Shown piece by piece: positions 35,605 through 43,165 of a DNA stretch of 64,000 nucleotides (positions are counted from its first letter, which is position 1; every line of letters begins with the position of its first letter). Below the pieces are notes generated by a model. That model was not told the origin of the DNA. It made no database searches and saw only the letters and a list, made by a program, of their open reading frames with translations. The translations under genes and the position numbers were made by a program. Origin of the DNA: Chryseobacterium sp. JM1 (lineage in GTDB: Bacteria > Bacteroidota > Bacteroidia > Flavobacteriales > Weeksellaceae); the NCBI RefSeq assembly GCF_000737715.1, contig NZ_JPRN01000007.1, positions 1 to 64,000 of the forward strand, read 5' to 3'.

Positions 35605-37260
35605 ATGGATTTTAAAAATTTTAAAATACCTTACAACATCAATCCACAATATTCTAAAAAAGCCGCTTATTTTTCGATGGAATTTGCCATTGAACAGGTT
35701 TTAAAAATATATTCGGGAGGCTTGGGATTCCTCGCAGGATCTCATATGAGAAGTGCATACAATCTGAAACAGGATCTTATCGGGATCGGAATTCTCTGGA
35801 AGTTTGGCTATTACGATCAGGCCAGAAACCATGACCAGACCCTTCAGCCGGTATGGACAAAAAAAATGTACAGCTTCCTGGAAGACACCGGAATAAAATT
35901 CCAGATCGAGATCCACAGCGCACCGGTATGGGTGAAAGTATGGTACCTTGATCCTGAGATTTTCAATACAGCCCCGATGTTTTTCCTTTCTACAGATGTC
36001 CCGGAAAACGATCATGTCTCCAAAACGATCTGTCACAAATTATATGATGCGAATGAGTCTACAAAGCTGGCTCAATATATCCTGCTGGGAAAAGGAGGCG
36101 CCAAATTACTGGATGAAATGAACGCGGAAAGAGATGTATACCATCTGAATGAAGCCCACGGACTTCCCGCCGCATTCTATCTTCTGAAAAAATACAATGG
36201 AGATCTGAACAGGGTAAAAGAGAAACTGGTTTTCACTACCCACACTCCTGAAGAGGCAGGAAATGAAAAACACAATCTGAAACTGTGTTATGATATGTCT
36301 TATTTCTCAGGTTTTAGTATGCAGGACGTAAAAAGCATTGAGGGAACAGATGACGATCGTTTCAACCATTCTTTATGTGCTTTGAAAATGGCCAGAATGG
36401 CCAATGGTGTTTCCCAGCTGCATGGCGTGGTTTCAAGAGCAATGTGGAGTAAATATCCTGGAATATGCGAAATTACTTCTATTACCAACGCTCAGGAATT
36501 CAAATACTGGTCAGATAAACCTCTTTATAACGCCAAAGACGAAAATGACACAACTGTTTTCGATTACCGCAAAAAACATTTAAAGAAGAGACTTTTCACC
36601 ATTGTGGCTGATCAGACGGGAAATTTATTCAATCCTAATATTTTCACCATTGTCTGGGCCAGAAGATTTGCGGGCTACAAACGTGCAGACCTACTTTTAC
36701 ATGATAAAGAAAGATTCTACAAATTACTGAATAACCCGAAATATCCGGTACAGATTATTTGGTCCGGGAAACCATATCCGATGGATTATTCTGCGATTTC
36801 CACCTTCAACACCCTGGTAGAAGAAAGCAAGAATCATAAAAATATGGCTGTTCTTACAGGTTATGAACTGGCATTAAGTAAATCGATGAAGCAAGGTTCT
36901 GATTTATGGCTCAACAACCCTCGAGTACCGAGAGAAGCTTCCGGAACTTCAGGAATGTCAGCAGCTATGAACGGATCTGTGAACCTTTCTACCGATGACG
37001 GATGGATTCCTGAGTTTGCAAAACCGGGAGAAAATTCATTCGTCGTTCCAAAAGCAGACTATATGAATATGAGCATCTACGAACAGGATACTTATGATCT
37101 GAATGCTTTGTATGATATCCTTGAAAAAGAAATTCTACCTATGTATTATGACAATCCGGATCAATGGAGAAAGATTCAGTATAATGCGATGAATGATGTT
37201 CAAGAGCACTTTAACAGCGACCGAATGGCAGACGAATATTATAAAATTCTATATAAATAA
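35605..37260 (+). CDS. glgP: Short-form alpha-glucan phosphorylase homologue (GT35)
   Basis: A 551-residue protein of the short alpha-glucan phosphorylase family. Hallmarks are AAYFSMEFAIEQVLKIYSGG, LGFLAGSHMRSAYNL, VYHLNEAHGLPAAFYLL, FTTHTPEEAGNEKH, IFTIVWARRFAGYKRADLLL and PREASGTSGM. The PLP-binding lysine of classical phosphorylases (GTGNMKFML) aligns with Ser452 in GTSGMSAAMNG, so PLP-dependent phosphorolysis is doubtful. Related Bacteroidota proteins share this feature as I recall them. The gene stands alone with a strong terminator; no other glycogen gene is adjacent. Confidence 0.75.
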   Translation: MDFKNFKIPYNINPQYSKKAAYFSMEFAIEQVLKIYSGGLGFLAGSHMRSAYNLKQDLIGIGILWKFGYYDQARNHDQTLQPVWTKKMYSFLEDTGIKFQIEIHSAPVWVKVWYLDPEIFNTAPMFFLSTDVPENDHVSKTICHKLYDANESTKLAQYILLGKGGAKLLDEMNAERDVYHLNEAHGLPAAFYLLKKYNGDLNRVKEKLVFTTHTPEEAGNEKHNLKLCYDMSYFSGFSMQDVKSIEGTDDDRFNHSLCALKMARMANGVSQLHGVVSRAMWSKYPGICEITSITNAQEFKYWSDKPLYNAKDENDTTVFDYRKKHLKKRLFTIVADQTGNLFNPNIFTIVWARRFAGYKRADLLLHDKERFYKLLNNPKYPVQIIWSGKPYPMDYSAISTFNTLVEESKNHKNMAVLTGYELALSKSMKQGSDLWLNNPRVPREASGTSGMSAAMNGSVNLSTDDGWIPEFAKPGENSFVVPKADYMNMSIYEQDTYDLNALYDILEKEILPMYYDNPDQWRKIQYNAMNDVQEHFNSDRMADEYYKILYK

Positions 37261-37285
37261 TCAAATCAGAATTTGATTTACCCAT

Positions 37286-37321
37286 AAAAAATTCCGTGAA
37301 AACATTTTCACGGAATTTTTG
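37286..37321 (+). terminator. Terminator after glgP
   Basis: AAAATTCCGTGAAAA and TTTTCACGGAATTTT form a perfect 15 bp stem followed by T. It lies between convergent genes. Confidence 0.9.
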
Positions 37322-37331
37322 TTATTGAAAG

Positions 37332-37517
37332 TTATTCTTTTTTCTTCTTCGGTACTTTTAAGCCTTTTTCTTTAGCTTCGGAAATACCTATGGCAATGGC
37401 CTGTTTTCTGTCGGTCACTTTTTCTCCGGAAGAGGATTTCAATTTCCCCTCTTTGAATTCGTGCATTACCTTTCCTACTTTGTCCTGAGCTTTTTCTGAG
37501 TATTTGGTTTTGCTCAT
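37332..37517 (-). CDS. DUF6496 small basic protein
   Basis: A 61-residue Lys-rich cytoplasmic protein (MSKTKYSEKAQDKVGKVMHE, RKQAIAIGISEAKEKGLKVP). The pattern matches DUF6496, found in many bacteria and often in stress-related settings; the function is unknown. It follows the 157-residue gene by 11 bases and is probably in one transcript with it. Confidence 0.8.
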   Translation of the reverse strand: MSKTKYSEKAQDKVGKVMHEFKEGKLKSSSGEKVTDRKQAIAIGISEAKEKGLKVPKKKKE

Positions 37518-37528
37518 GATAAAAAAAT

Positions 37529-38002
37529 TTAAGATTTTGGCAGGGAAACCCCTAATTCATAAACTTCAGCATGCTTCAAATATTTTGAGCGTTCTCTGGA
37601 AGTCACCGATTCAAAATGGTCATTCTTAATCACAATGATCGGGTCTTCTATATTTTCAATTTCAAAACTGGCGAAATACCTTTCATCCGGGCTGGTTTTA
37701 TCTTTGCTGGCCTTTATTTTCTGCAGCTCATCGGCATATTTTCTAAACCCCGGATCAGACGAATGGATAAATTTGTACTCATCGCCTGCATATACGTAGT
37801 AATGAAGTTTTTTCTCGATCAATCCGGCTTCATCTGTAATCTGAGGATTGTCATTTCCATCTTTAAACCCAACTTCTACCAAAATTCCTCCTTTTTTATT
37901 GGCACATTCTTCCGCATCCTTAAAACTTGAAAATCCGGTATAGACAATCTGATCGGCCAAAACATAGCGATTCAGTTTCTGGTTGTATGCATTCGTTTCC
38001 AT
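37529..38002 (-). CDS. Hypothetical protein
   Basis: A 157-residue soluble protein without signal or membrane segments. It starts METNAYNQKLNRYVLADQIV and contains the phrase FSSFKDAEECANKKGGILVE, KLHYYVYAGDEYKFIHSSDP and YFASFEIENIEDPIIVIKND. The mixed alpha/beta look and high charge suggest a cytoplasmic protein; I recognise no family. Likely co-transcribed with the DUF6496 gene. Confidence 0.55.
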   Translation of the reverse strand: METNAYNQKLNRYVLADQIVYTGFSSFKDAEECANKKGGILVEVGFKDGNDNPQITDEAGLIEKKLHYYVYAGDEYKFIHSSDPGFRKYADELQKIKASKDKTSPDERYFASFEIENIEDPIIVIKNDHFESVTSRERSKYLKHAEVYELGVSLPKS

Positions 38003-38133
38003 AATTATTATTTAATTTGATTGTAATGGAATACATTCAATTTTTTTGCCAAATTGTTAATTTTAAAAAATTCACCAGTGTATGACTTTTTTTATTACTT
38101 TAGAACTTCAAATCTTACAACTAATATTTTATC

Positions 38134-38322
38134 ATGAAAAATCTTAAAAAGATCGCAAGAGAGCAATTAAAAAAAGTACAGGGAGGTGGCCTTCCGGGAA
38201 TGAAAAGATGTTCAGATCCGGTTACCTGTCAAACCATGATGTGGTATGCTGTACCACCAATGCAGAACTCATGCAACCCAACACTTCCGGTTTGTCTTAC
38301 GGAGCTGAATCCACCGGAGTAA
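38134..38322 (+). CDS. GG-leader bacteriocin-like peptide precursor
   Basis: A 62-residue peptide with a typical leader, MKNLKKIAREQLKKVQGG, ending in a double glycine at residues 17-18, followed by a 44-residue core with four Cys (RCSDPVTCQ, NSCNPTLPVC) and several Pro. Chryseobacterium genomes carry many small ORFs with MKNLKKL-type leaders annotated as bacteriocin-like. No peptidase-containing transporter or modification enzyme is adjacent, so export must be encoded elsewhere if it is a RiPP or bacteriocin. It stands alone upstream of the DPP IV-like gene. Confidence 0.65.
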   Translation: MKNLKKIAREQLKKVQGGGLPGMKRCSDPVTCQTMMWYAVPPMQNSCNPTLPVCLTELNPPE

Positions 38323-38402
38323 GAATAATTTATAAAATAACAACGAAAACAGGATCTTAGGGTTCTGTTTTTCTTTTATGTGGTTATATGAGTAAGAATT
38401 AT

Positions 38403-38410
38403 TAAATTTG
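38403..38410 (+). promoter_or_regulatory. -7 box of the DPP IV-like gene
   Basis: TAAATTTG, 19 bases before the ATG at 38429, fits TAnnTTTG. The -33 region has only a partial match. Confidence 0.4.
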
Positions 38411-38428
38411 GAATCATTAAAATTAGAA

Positions 38429-40558
38429 ATGAAAAAATTACTCTTAACTCTTACTGTGGCTGTGGTATTCCATAATGTATCGGCACAGGAAATCACTTTA
38501 GATAAAATATATTCAGGATACTACCGTGGTAAAGGCATTGCGGGTATTGCATCCATGAAGAACGGCGAAAACTATCTGGTCATTGAACCTACAGGAATTG
38601 CCAAGTATTCGTACAAAACTTCACAAAAAGAAGGCAATATTGTTGACGGTAAATTTGAGAGCTATGAATTCTCTGATGATGAATCAAAAATTCTTCTTTT
38701 AAAGGAGAGCCAGCCGATCTACAGACATTCTTTCCTTGGGAAATTTGATGTAAAAGATCTGAACTCCGGAAAAACGATCAGCTTAAATGAAGGCAAAACA
38801 GTGCAGGAGCCAAGATTCTCCCCTGATGCCACCAAAGTAGCATTTATTGCAGAAAATAATTTATTCTATCAGGATCTGACCTCAGGAAAAATCACTCAAA
38901 TTACCAGTGACGGTAAGAAAAATTCTATCATCAACGGTCTTGCAGACTGGGTGTATGAGGAAGAATTCGGGCACGCAAGACAATATGAGTGGACCAAGAA
39001 TTCTGATGCGGTAGTTTTTGTAAAATCTGACGAAAGCCAGGTTCCGGAAATCTATATTCCTATCTATGGAAAACAGCTTTACCCGGCTGAAATGCGCTAC
39101 AAGTATCCTAAAGCGGGAGAAAAAAACGCTGTCGTTTCTGCTCAGTTATATCGTCTTGATAGCGGAAAAACGATGCCGTTGAATTTAAATTCTTTCAAAA
39201 ACTATTATATTCCGAACGTTATTCAGACGGCAAAACCTGATGAAATCGTCCTTGTAACCTCTGAAAGAATTCAGAATGCTTCTGATATTTTAAAGGTTAA
39301 TACCAAAACGGGAGCGATCCAGAAATTATTCACCGAAACGGATGATAAATGGATTGATACAGACAGCCCGACTCTTGAATTCCTTGAGGATGATTCTTTC
39401 CTTTGGGCTTCTGAAAGAGACGGAAACCGTCACCTTTACTGGTACGATAAAGATGGAAAGCTTAAAAAGCAGATCACCAAAGGAAACTGGGAAGTAACTG
39501 ACTATTATGGATTCAATCCAAAATCTAAAGAAGTTTACGTTCAGACCACTGAAAAAGGAAGCATCAACAAAGTCGTTTCCAAAGTAAATATAGAAAACGG
39601 AAAATCCCAGCTGATCTCCAATGCAGAAGGAAATAATTCTGCCAACTTCAGCAAAAACTACAGCTATTTCATCGAAACATCTTCTGCGGCTTCAAAACCT
39701 TACACTTTTGTTTTAAAAGACGGAAACGGAAAGACGGTAAAAGAACTTCAGAATAATAATGATCAGCTTCAGAAATTAAAGGCTGATAATTTTTCGGAGA
39801 AAGAATTCATCACCATTCCAAATGATGCGGGAGATCAGATGAATGCCTGGATCATCAAGCCTAAGAACTTTGATCCGAATAAAAAATATCCTCTCTTTAT
39901 GTTCCAATATTCCGGACCGGGATCACAGCAGGTGGCCAATTCATGGGATACAGGAAATACTTTATGGTTTAATCATTTGGTACAGAAAGGATATATCGTT
40001 GCTTGCGTAGATGGTCGTGGAACAGGTTATAAAGGAACTAAGTTCAAGAAAGTTACCTACATGAATTTAGGAAAATACGAGATTGAAGATCAGATCACCG
40101 CTGCAAAATGGTTCGGAAACCAGTCTTATATTGACAAAACGAGAATCGGAATGTTCGGATGGAGCTTCGGTGGATATATGACCAGTTTAGCGATGACTAA
40201 AGGTGCGGATGTTTTCAAAGCGGGAATCGCTGTAGCACCGGTAACCAACTGGAGATATTATGATTCTGTATACACGGAGCGATTCATGAGAACGCCTCAG
40301 GAAAATCCGGACGGATATGATAAAAACTCACCTACAGAATATGCTAATCTGCTCAAAGGTAAATTCCTTCTCATCCACGGAACAGCCGATGACAACGTAC
40401 ATTTTCAGAATTCTATGGAATTCTCTGAAGCATTGATCCAGAATAAAAAACAGTTCGATTTCATGGCTTATCCGGATAAAAACCACGGAATTTATGGCGG
40501 ACAGACAAGACCGCAGCTGTATCAGAAAATGACGGATTTTATTTTGAATAACTTGTAA
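38429..40558 (+). CDS. S9 family peptidase (DPP IV / prolyl tripeptidyl peptidase type)
   Basis: A 709-residue secreted serine peptidase. The signal peptide is MKKLLLTLTVAVVFHNVSAQ; the start at 38429 is preferred over a TTG seven codons earlier because it begins the signal. An N-terminal eight-bladed propeller (about 30-460) includes the DPP IV-type WVYEEEFGHARQYEW with its Glu-Glu pair binding the substrate N-terminus. The C-terminal hydrolase has the nucleophile GWSFGGYM, Asp in GTADDNVHFQ and His in NHGIYGG. It removes N-terminal Xaa-Pro dipeptides or related tripeptides, probably in the periplasm or at the surface. Confidence 0.93.
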   Translation: MKKLLLTLTVAVVFHNVSAQEITLDKIYSGYYRGKGIAGIASMKNGENYLVIEPTGIAKYSYKTSQKEGNIVDGKFESYEFSDDESKILLLKESQPIYRHSFLGKFDVKDLNSGKTISLNEGKTVQEPRFSPDATKVAFIAENNLFYQDLTSGKITQITSDGKKNSIINGLADWVYEEEFGHARQYEWTKNSDAVVFVKSDESQVPEIYIPIYGKQLYPAEMRYKYPKAGEKNAVVSAQLYRLDSGKTMPLNLNSFKNYYIPNVIQTAKPDEIVLVTSERIQNASDILKVNTKTGAIQKLFTETDDKWIDTDSPTLEFLEDDSFLWASERDGNRHLYWYDKDGKLKKQITKGNWEVTDYYGFNPKSKEVYVQTTEKGSINKVVSKVNIENGKSQLISNAEGNNSANFSKNYSYFIETSSAASKPYTFVLKDGNGKTVKELQNNNDQLQKLKADNFSEKEFITIPNDAGDQMNAWIIKPKNFDPNKKYPLFMFQYSGPGSQQVANSWDTGNTLWFNHLVQKGYIVACVDGRGTGYKGTKFKKVTYMNLGKYEIEDQITAAKWFGNQSYIDKTRIGMFGWSFGGYMTSLAMTKGADVFKAGIAVAPVTNWRYYDSVYTERFMRTPQENPDGYDKNSPTEYANLLKGKFLLIHGTADDNVHFQNSMEFSEALIQNKKQFDFMAYPDKNHGIYGGQTRPQLYQKMTDFILNNL

Positions 40559-40566
40559 AACTAATA

Positions 40567-41010
40567 ATGAACAGGATTATTTTATTAGCATTTATTATAT
40601 CTTCATGGTCAATAAGCGCTCAGACAAAAGCAATAACAGAAGACGGAAAGGAAGTTGTTCTTTTTGAAAATAAAACATGGAAGTATGTTAATGAAAGTGA
40701 CGAAAAAACTCTCGAAACCATTACAACCAATGACCAATTATTTGAAAAGACAAAAGAATCCACTTTTTTAATAAGAAGTAAGAATGTTGATGGCGGTTTT
40801 TATTATAATCCAAAAAGCTGGAAAATTGTAAAAGCTCCAGGAAATGTTTCTTTTGTAGAATATGCATTCAGTAATAATTCTAATTCTGCGGTATATTCAT
40901 TATTTGGAAGTGAAATTCTGCCAGTTCAGAGTTTGAAAAATTTAAAAGATATTCTGATTCCTATGATCCAGAGAAATACAGATTATTTTAGATTAAAAAG
41001 ATTAGTTTGA
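40567..41010 (+). CDS. Small secreted protein, probably 3'-truncated
   Basis: A 147-residue product with a signal peptide (MNRIILLAFIISSWSISAQ), followed by AITEDGKEVVLFENKTWKYV, a start common to Bacteroidota periplasmic proteins of about 250 residues as I recall them. It ends abruptly with RNTDYFRLKRLV, where relatives continue with another 80-100 residues. The break lies exactly where mobile-element genes begin, so truncation by insertion is likely. It starts 8 bases after the peptidase gene, same strand. Confidence 0.55.
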   Translation: MNRIILLAFIISSWSISAQTKAITEDGKEVVLFENKTWKYVNESDEKTLETITTNDQLFEKTKESTFLIRSKNVDGGFYYNPKSWKIVKAPGNVSFVEYAFSNNSNSAVYSLFGSEILPVQSLKNLKDILIPMIQRNTDYFRLKRLV

Positions 41011-41312
41011 CCTAAATAGGTTCATTAAGAGTAGATTACAAGAATGGAAAATGCTATCGGTAACGATTTAGTAATGGTGCTTACTGCACTTGCTTTCACT
41101 TGATTACCTTGTAAATCATTAATGCAAATGTAATAAATTAATGGGTAAAGTACATTACTGCTTTACCCATTTTTTCATCTAAGTTCTATGAAAAAATCCC
41201 CCCATAGGGTGTAATCTGTGATATTGGTTTCAAGATTATTTCCAAATTTTGGCTTATATACAATAATTGTAACTCCGAAACAAATAGTGCTAACTTTTAA
41301 AATGATTACGCT
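41011..41312. other. Junction region between chromosome and mobile element
   Basis: About 300 bases without a convincing gene. A 19-codon ORF (MENAIGNDLVMVLTALAFT, 41044-41103) precedes a perfect terminator hairpin. TTACATTTGC, read on the minus strand at about 41125-41134, resembles the GTAnnTTTGC core used by CTnDOT-type integrases, but such matches are common by chance. The true attachment site cannot be fixed from this end alone. Confidence 0.4.
41140..41176 (+). terminator. Terminator upstream of rteC
   Basis: AATGGGTAAAG (41140-41150) and CTTTACCCATT (41161-41171) form a perfect 11 bp stem followed by TTTT. It would isolate the element from chromosomal read-through. Confidence 0.85.
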
Positions 41313-42158
41313 ATGGAAATCGTATTGAGTAAAATATTATCGCAAATTAGGTATCAGGAAGATAAACTTTCATCTCAAATGTTGCCAACATCGGAAGAAG
41401 CATATCAAATGACCTTATTCCTTAATGAAATGTTGTGTTCCATAAAAACCCAAGTCGTACAGACTGGATTTACAGATGAACAGCAAGAGATAGAATTTTT
41501 CAAAAATATCAAACCGCAAGTTTTAGGTAAACTCATATACTATAACAAAGTATTCCGTATTGAAACAACTTGTCCGGTGAGTAATGGGGAAATACACCAA
41601 AGCTATTATGAGAACCTATTAAAATCGCTGAAATCAGAATATAAAGAGAGTATATGCAATGAAGATTTTTACAGGTACTATCGTACAGGAAGGACTGACC
41701 GAGATCATTCTTTTTTCAGGCTCGGGCAAATCAATTACCACGATGGCTTAAAGAGTGGCGTATTTGAAATCGACCTTAGTTTTTCAACATACTATGATAA
41801 CAAGATAGCTCATATTATAGCGAACGAATTACTTTATACTTATATGATTGCTAAAATAAATCCTGAAGAAAATCCAGATTTGATTTTAATAAATGGAGAT
41901 GCAAATAAAGATATTTCGTGGACAAATACTCAAAATGCCCTTATCGAACTTATATATGCTTTATATGCTTCAAATTCCATTGCTTATGGAAAAATAGGTA
42001 TTAGAAAATTAGCTTTGATTTTCCAGGTGTTATTCCGAACGCCCTTAAACGATATACATCATTCTTTCCATAGAATGAAAACAAGAGCAGGTTCTCGAAC
42101 GGCATTTTTAGATCAGCTCAAAATATCCCTTGAAGAGTATATGGACAAAGACCTTTAG
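41313..42158 (+). CDS. rteC: RteC-type regulator (copy 1)
   Basis: A 281-residue protein of the RteC family. It starts MEIVLSKILSQIRYQEDKL and contains the family segments KPQVLGKLIYYNKVFRIET, NEDFYRYYRTGRTDRDHSFF, RLGQINYHDG, DISWTNTQNALIELIYALYA and the C-terminal DIHHSFHRMKTRAGSRTAFL. In CTnDOT, RteC activates the excision operon by binding upstream of xis2c. Here it lies just upstream of two xis-like genes on the same strand, the same order, so the same role is inferred. It ends with a terminator. Confidence 0.88.
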   Translation: MEIVLSKILSQIRYQEDKLSSQMLPTSEEAYQMTLFLNEMLCSIKTQVVQTGFTDEQQEIEFFKNIKPQVLGKLIYYNKVFRIETTCPVSNGEIHQSYYENLLKSLKSEYKESICNEDFYRYYRTGRTDRDHSFFRLGQINYHDGLKSGVFEIDLSFSTYYDNKIAHIIANELLYTYMIAKINPEENPDLILINGDANKDISWTNTQNALIELIYALYASNSIAYGKIGIRKLALIFQVLFRTPLNDIHHSFHRMKTRAGSRTAFLDQLKISLEEYMDKDL

Positions 42159-42177
42159 TTGTTTCATTACAGTTTTT

Positions 42178-42212
42178 AAGAGCAGAACATTTTTTGTACT
42201 GCTCTTTTATTT
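42178..42212 (+). terminator. Terminator of rteC
   Basis: AAGAGCAG (42178-42185) and CTGCTCTT (42199-42206) with a 13-base loop, followed by TTAT. It lies 20 bases after the rteC stop. Confidence 0.75.
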
Positions 42213-42360
42213 GCCCATAAATGCCAATTGGCAAATGTCAGTAAAACTCCATTAAGAAATATCTTAAATGCTCCAAAACCCTTATTAAACAAGGGTTTCT
42301 CATAATTGTAAAAATTTTCAAAAAACCGCCTAACCAATTGGCGAGGGTTGGCGGACAAAC
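42213..42360 (+). promoter_or_regulatory. Palindrome-rich control region before the excision-type operon
   Basis: It contains the perfect palindrome TGCCAATTGGCA (about 42224-42235) and a bulged inverted repeat CCGCCTAACC/GGTTGGCGG (42326-42335 and 42346-42354) enclosing CCAATTGG-like sequence. A near-consensus -7 (GAATTTTG) lies about 20-30 bases before the HTH gene. By position these are candidate RteC operators, since CTnDOT RteC binds inverted half-sites upstream of xis2c. The sites themselves are inferred. Confidence 0.45.
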
Positions 42361-42408
42361 ACTGCCACCTTTGAGAATTTTGCATTGTAAACATTAAGGA
42401 GCAATGCG

Positions 42409-42762
42409 ATGAAAATAATCACAATCGAAGAAGAAGCGTGGCAACAGCTCAACAGCCGTATTAATGCCATTGCTGATTACCTGAAAAGATTAGACAACAC
42501 AAGCTATGATGACTTGTGGCTTAACAATCACGAGGTATGCCAATACCTGCACATCAGTGAAAAAACTCTATGGCGTATGCGGACCAAAGGCGAGATAGCA
42601 TACTCGAAAATCTACGGTCAATATTTCTACACTATTGGAGCCATTAAGGATATGCTCAATGCCAATGCTATACAAAGCAGTGATGAATTTGTACAGGAAT
42701 TAATGGCAAAAGGCAAAAGCTATATGGAAAAAGGCAGAAGACTAAAATCCGACAAACCCTAA
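42409..42762 (+). CDS. xis2c: HTH excision-type protein (Xis2c-like)
   Basis: A 117-residue protein with a MerR/excisionase-type helix-turn-helix of the HTH_17 kind: LWLNNHEVCQYLHISEKTLW, RMRTKGEIAYSKIYGQYFYT. A good ribosome-binding site (TAAGGAG) precedes the ATG. By order (rteC, two HTH proteins, DUF3945 protein, topoisomerase) it corresponds to Xis2c of CTnDOT, which bends DNA with the integrase to promote excision. The symbol rests on this synteny. Confidence 0.75.
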   Translation: MKIITIEEEAWQQLNSRINAIADYLKRLDNTSYDDLWLNNHEVCQYLHISEKTLWRMRTKGEIAYSKIYGQYFYTIGAIKDMLNANAIQSSDEFVQELMAKGKSYMEKGRRLKSDKP

Positions 42763-42773
42763 AAAGTGTGGCT

Positions 42774-43067
42774 ATGAATATTGATAGAATGGAATTTATA
42801 GCGTGGATGGAACGCTTAATGGGTCGCCTTGATATGCTGGGCGATAATATAGATGAACTGCAAAGGAAACGCAACAGCATAGACGGCGAAGAATTATTGG
42901 ATAATCAAGACTTATTGCAAATGCTGAAAATCAGCAACCGCTCCCTGCAACGGTATCGCTCCATTGGCAAGCTACCCTATTATACGATAAGCGGAAAACT
43001 GTATTACAAGTTGTCCGATGTGCATCAGTTCATAAGAGAGAGCTTTAACCCTCCTCCTAAGAAATGA
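42774..43067 (+). CDS. xis2d: HTH excision-type protein (Xis2d-like)
   Basis: A 97-residue paralogue of the preceding protein with the same HTH layout: LLDNQDLLQMLKISNRSLQR, YRSIGKLPYYTISGKLYYK. The ATG at 42774 is used; a GTG two codons earlier (42768) is equally possible. It starts 11 bases after the first HTH gene. In CTnDOT the second small HTH protein Xis2d is essential for excision. Confidence 0.75.
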   Translation: MNIDRMEFIAWMERLMGRLDMLGDNIDELQRKRNSIDGEELLDNQDLLQMLKISNRSLQRYRSIGKLPYYTISGKLYYKLSDVHQFIRESFNPPPKK

Positions 43068-43070
43068 AAG

Positions 43071-43107
43071 CCAATGAACGCCAAATACTGCCTTTGAGTG
43101 CCACATC
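43071..43107. repeat. Degenerate copy of the element's 45 bp repeat
   Basis: The sequence AACGCCAAATACTGCC followed by TGCCACATC shares both ends with the better-conserved 45 bp repeats at 51436 and 52141, but lacks part of the middle. It lies between the xis2d-like and DUF3945 genes. Confidence 0.4.
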
Positions 43108-43165
43108 GGGCGAGGCAGTGAACGCTTATTTTACTTTCGGCGATGAACTTTAAATTTTTCAGATT

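Noticed and set aside
41044-41103. 19-codon ORF MENAIGNDLVMVLTALAFT before a terminator
   Set aside because: No ribosome-binding site, promoter or family recognised; kept only as part of the junction description.
41121-41136. GTAnnTTTGC-like sequence as an attachment core
   Set aside because: The match is on the minus strand with one mismatch (TTACATTTGC) and is close to the ordinary -7 promoter consensus; without the other end of the element it cannot be called an att site.
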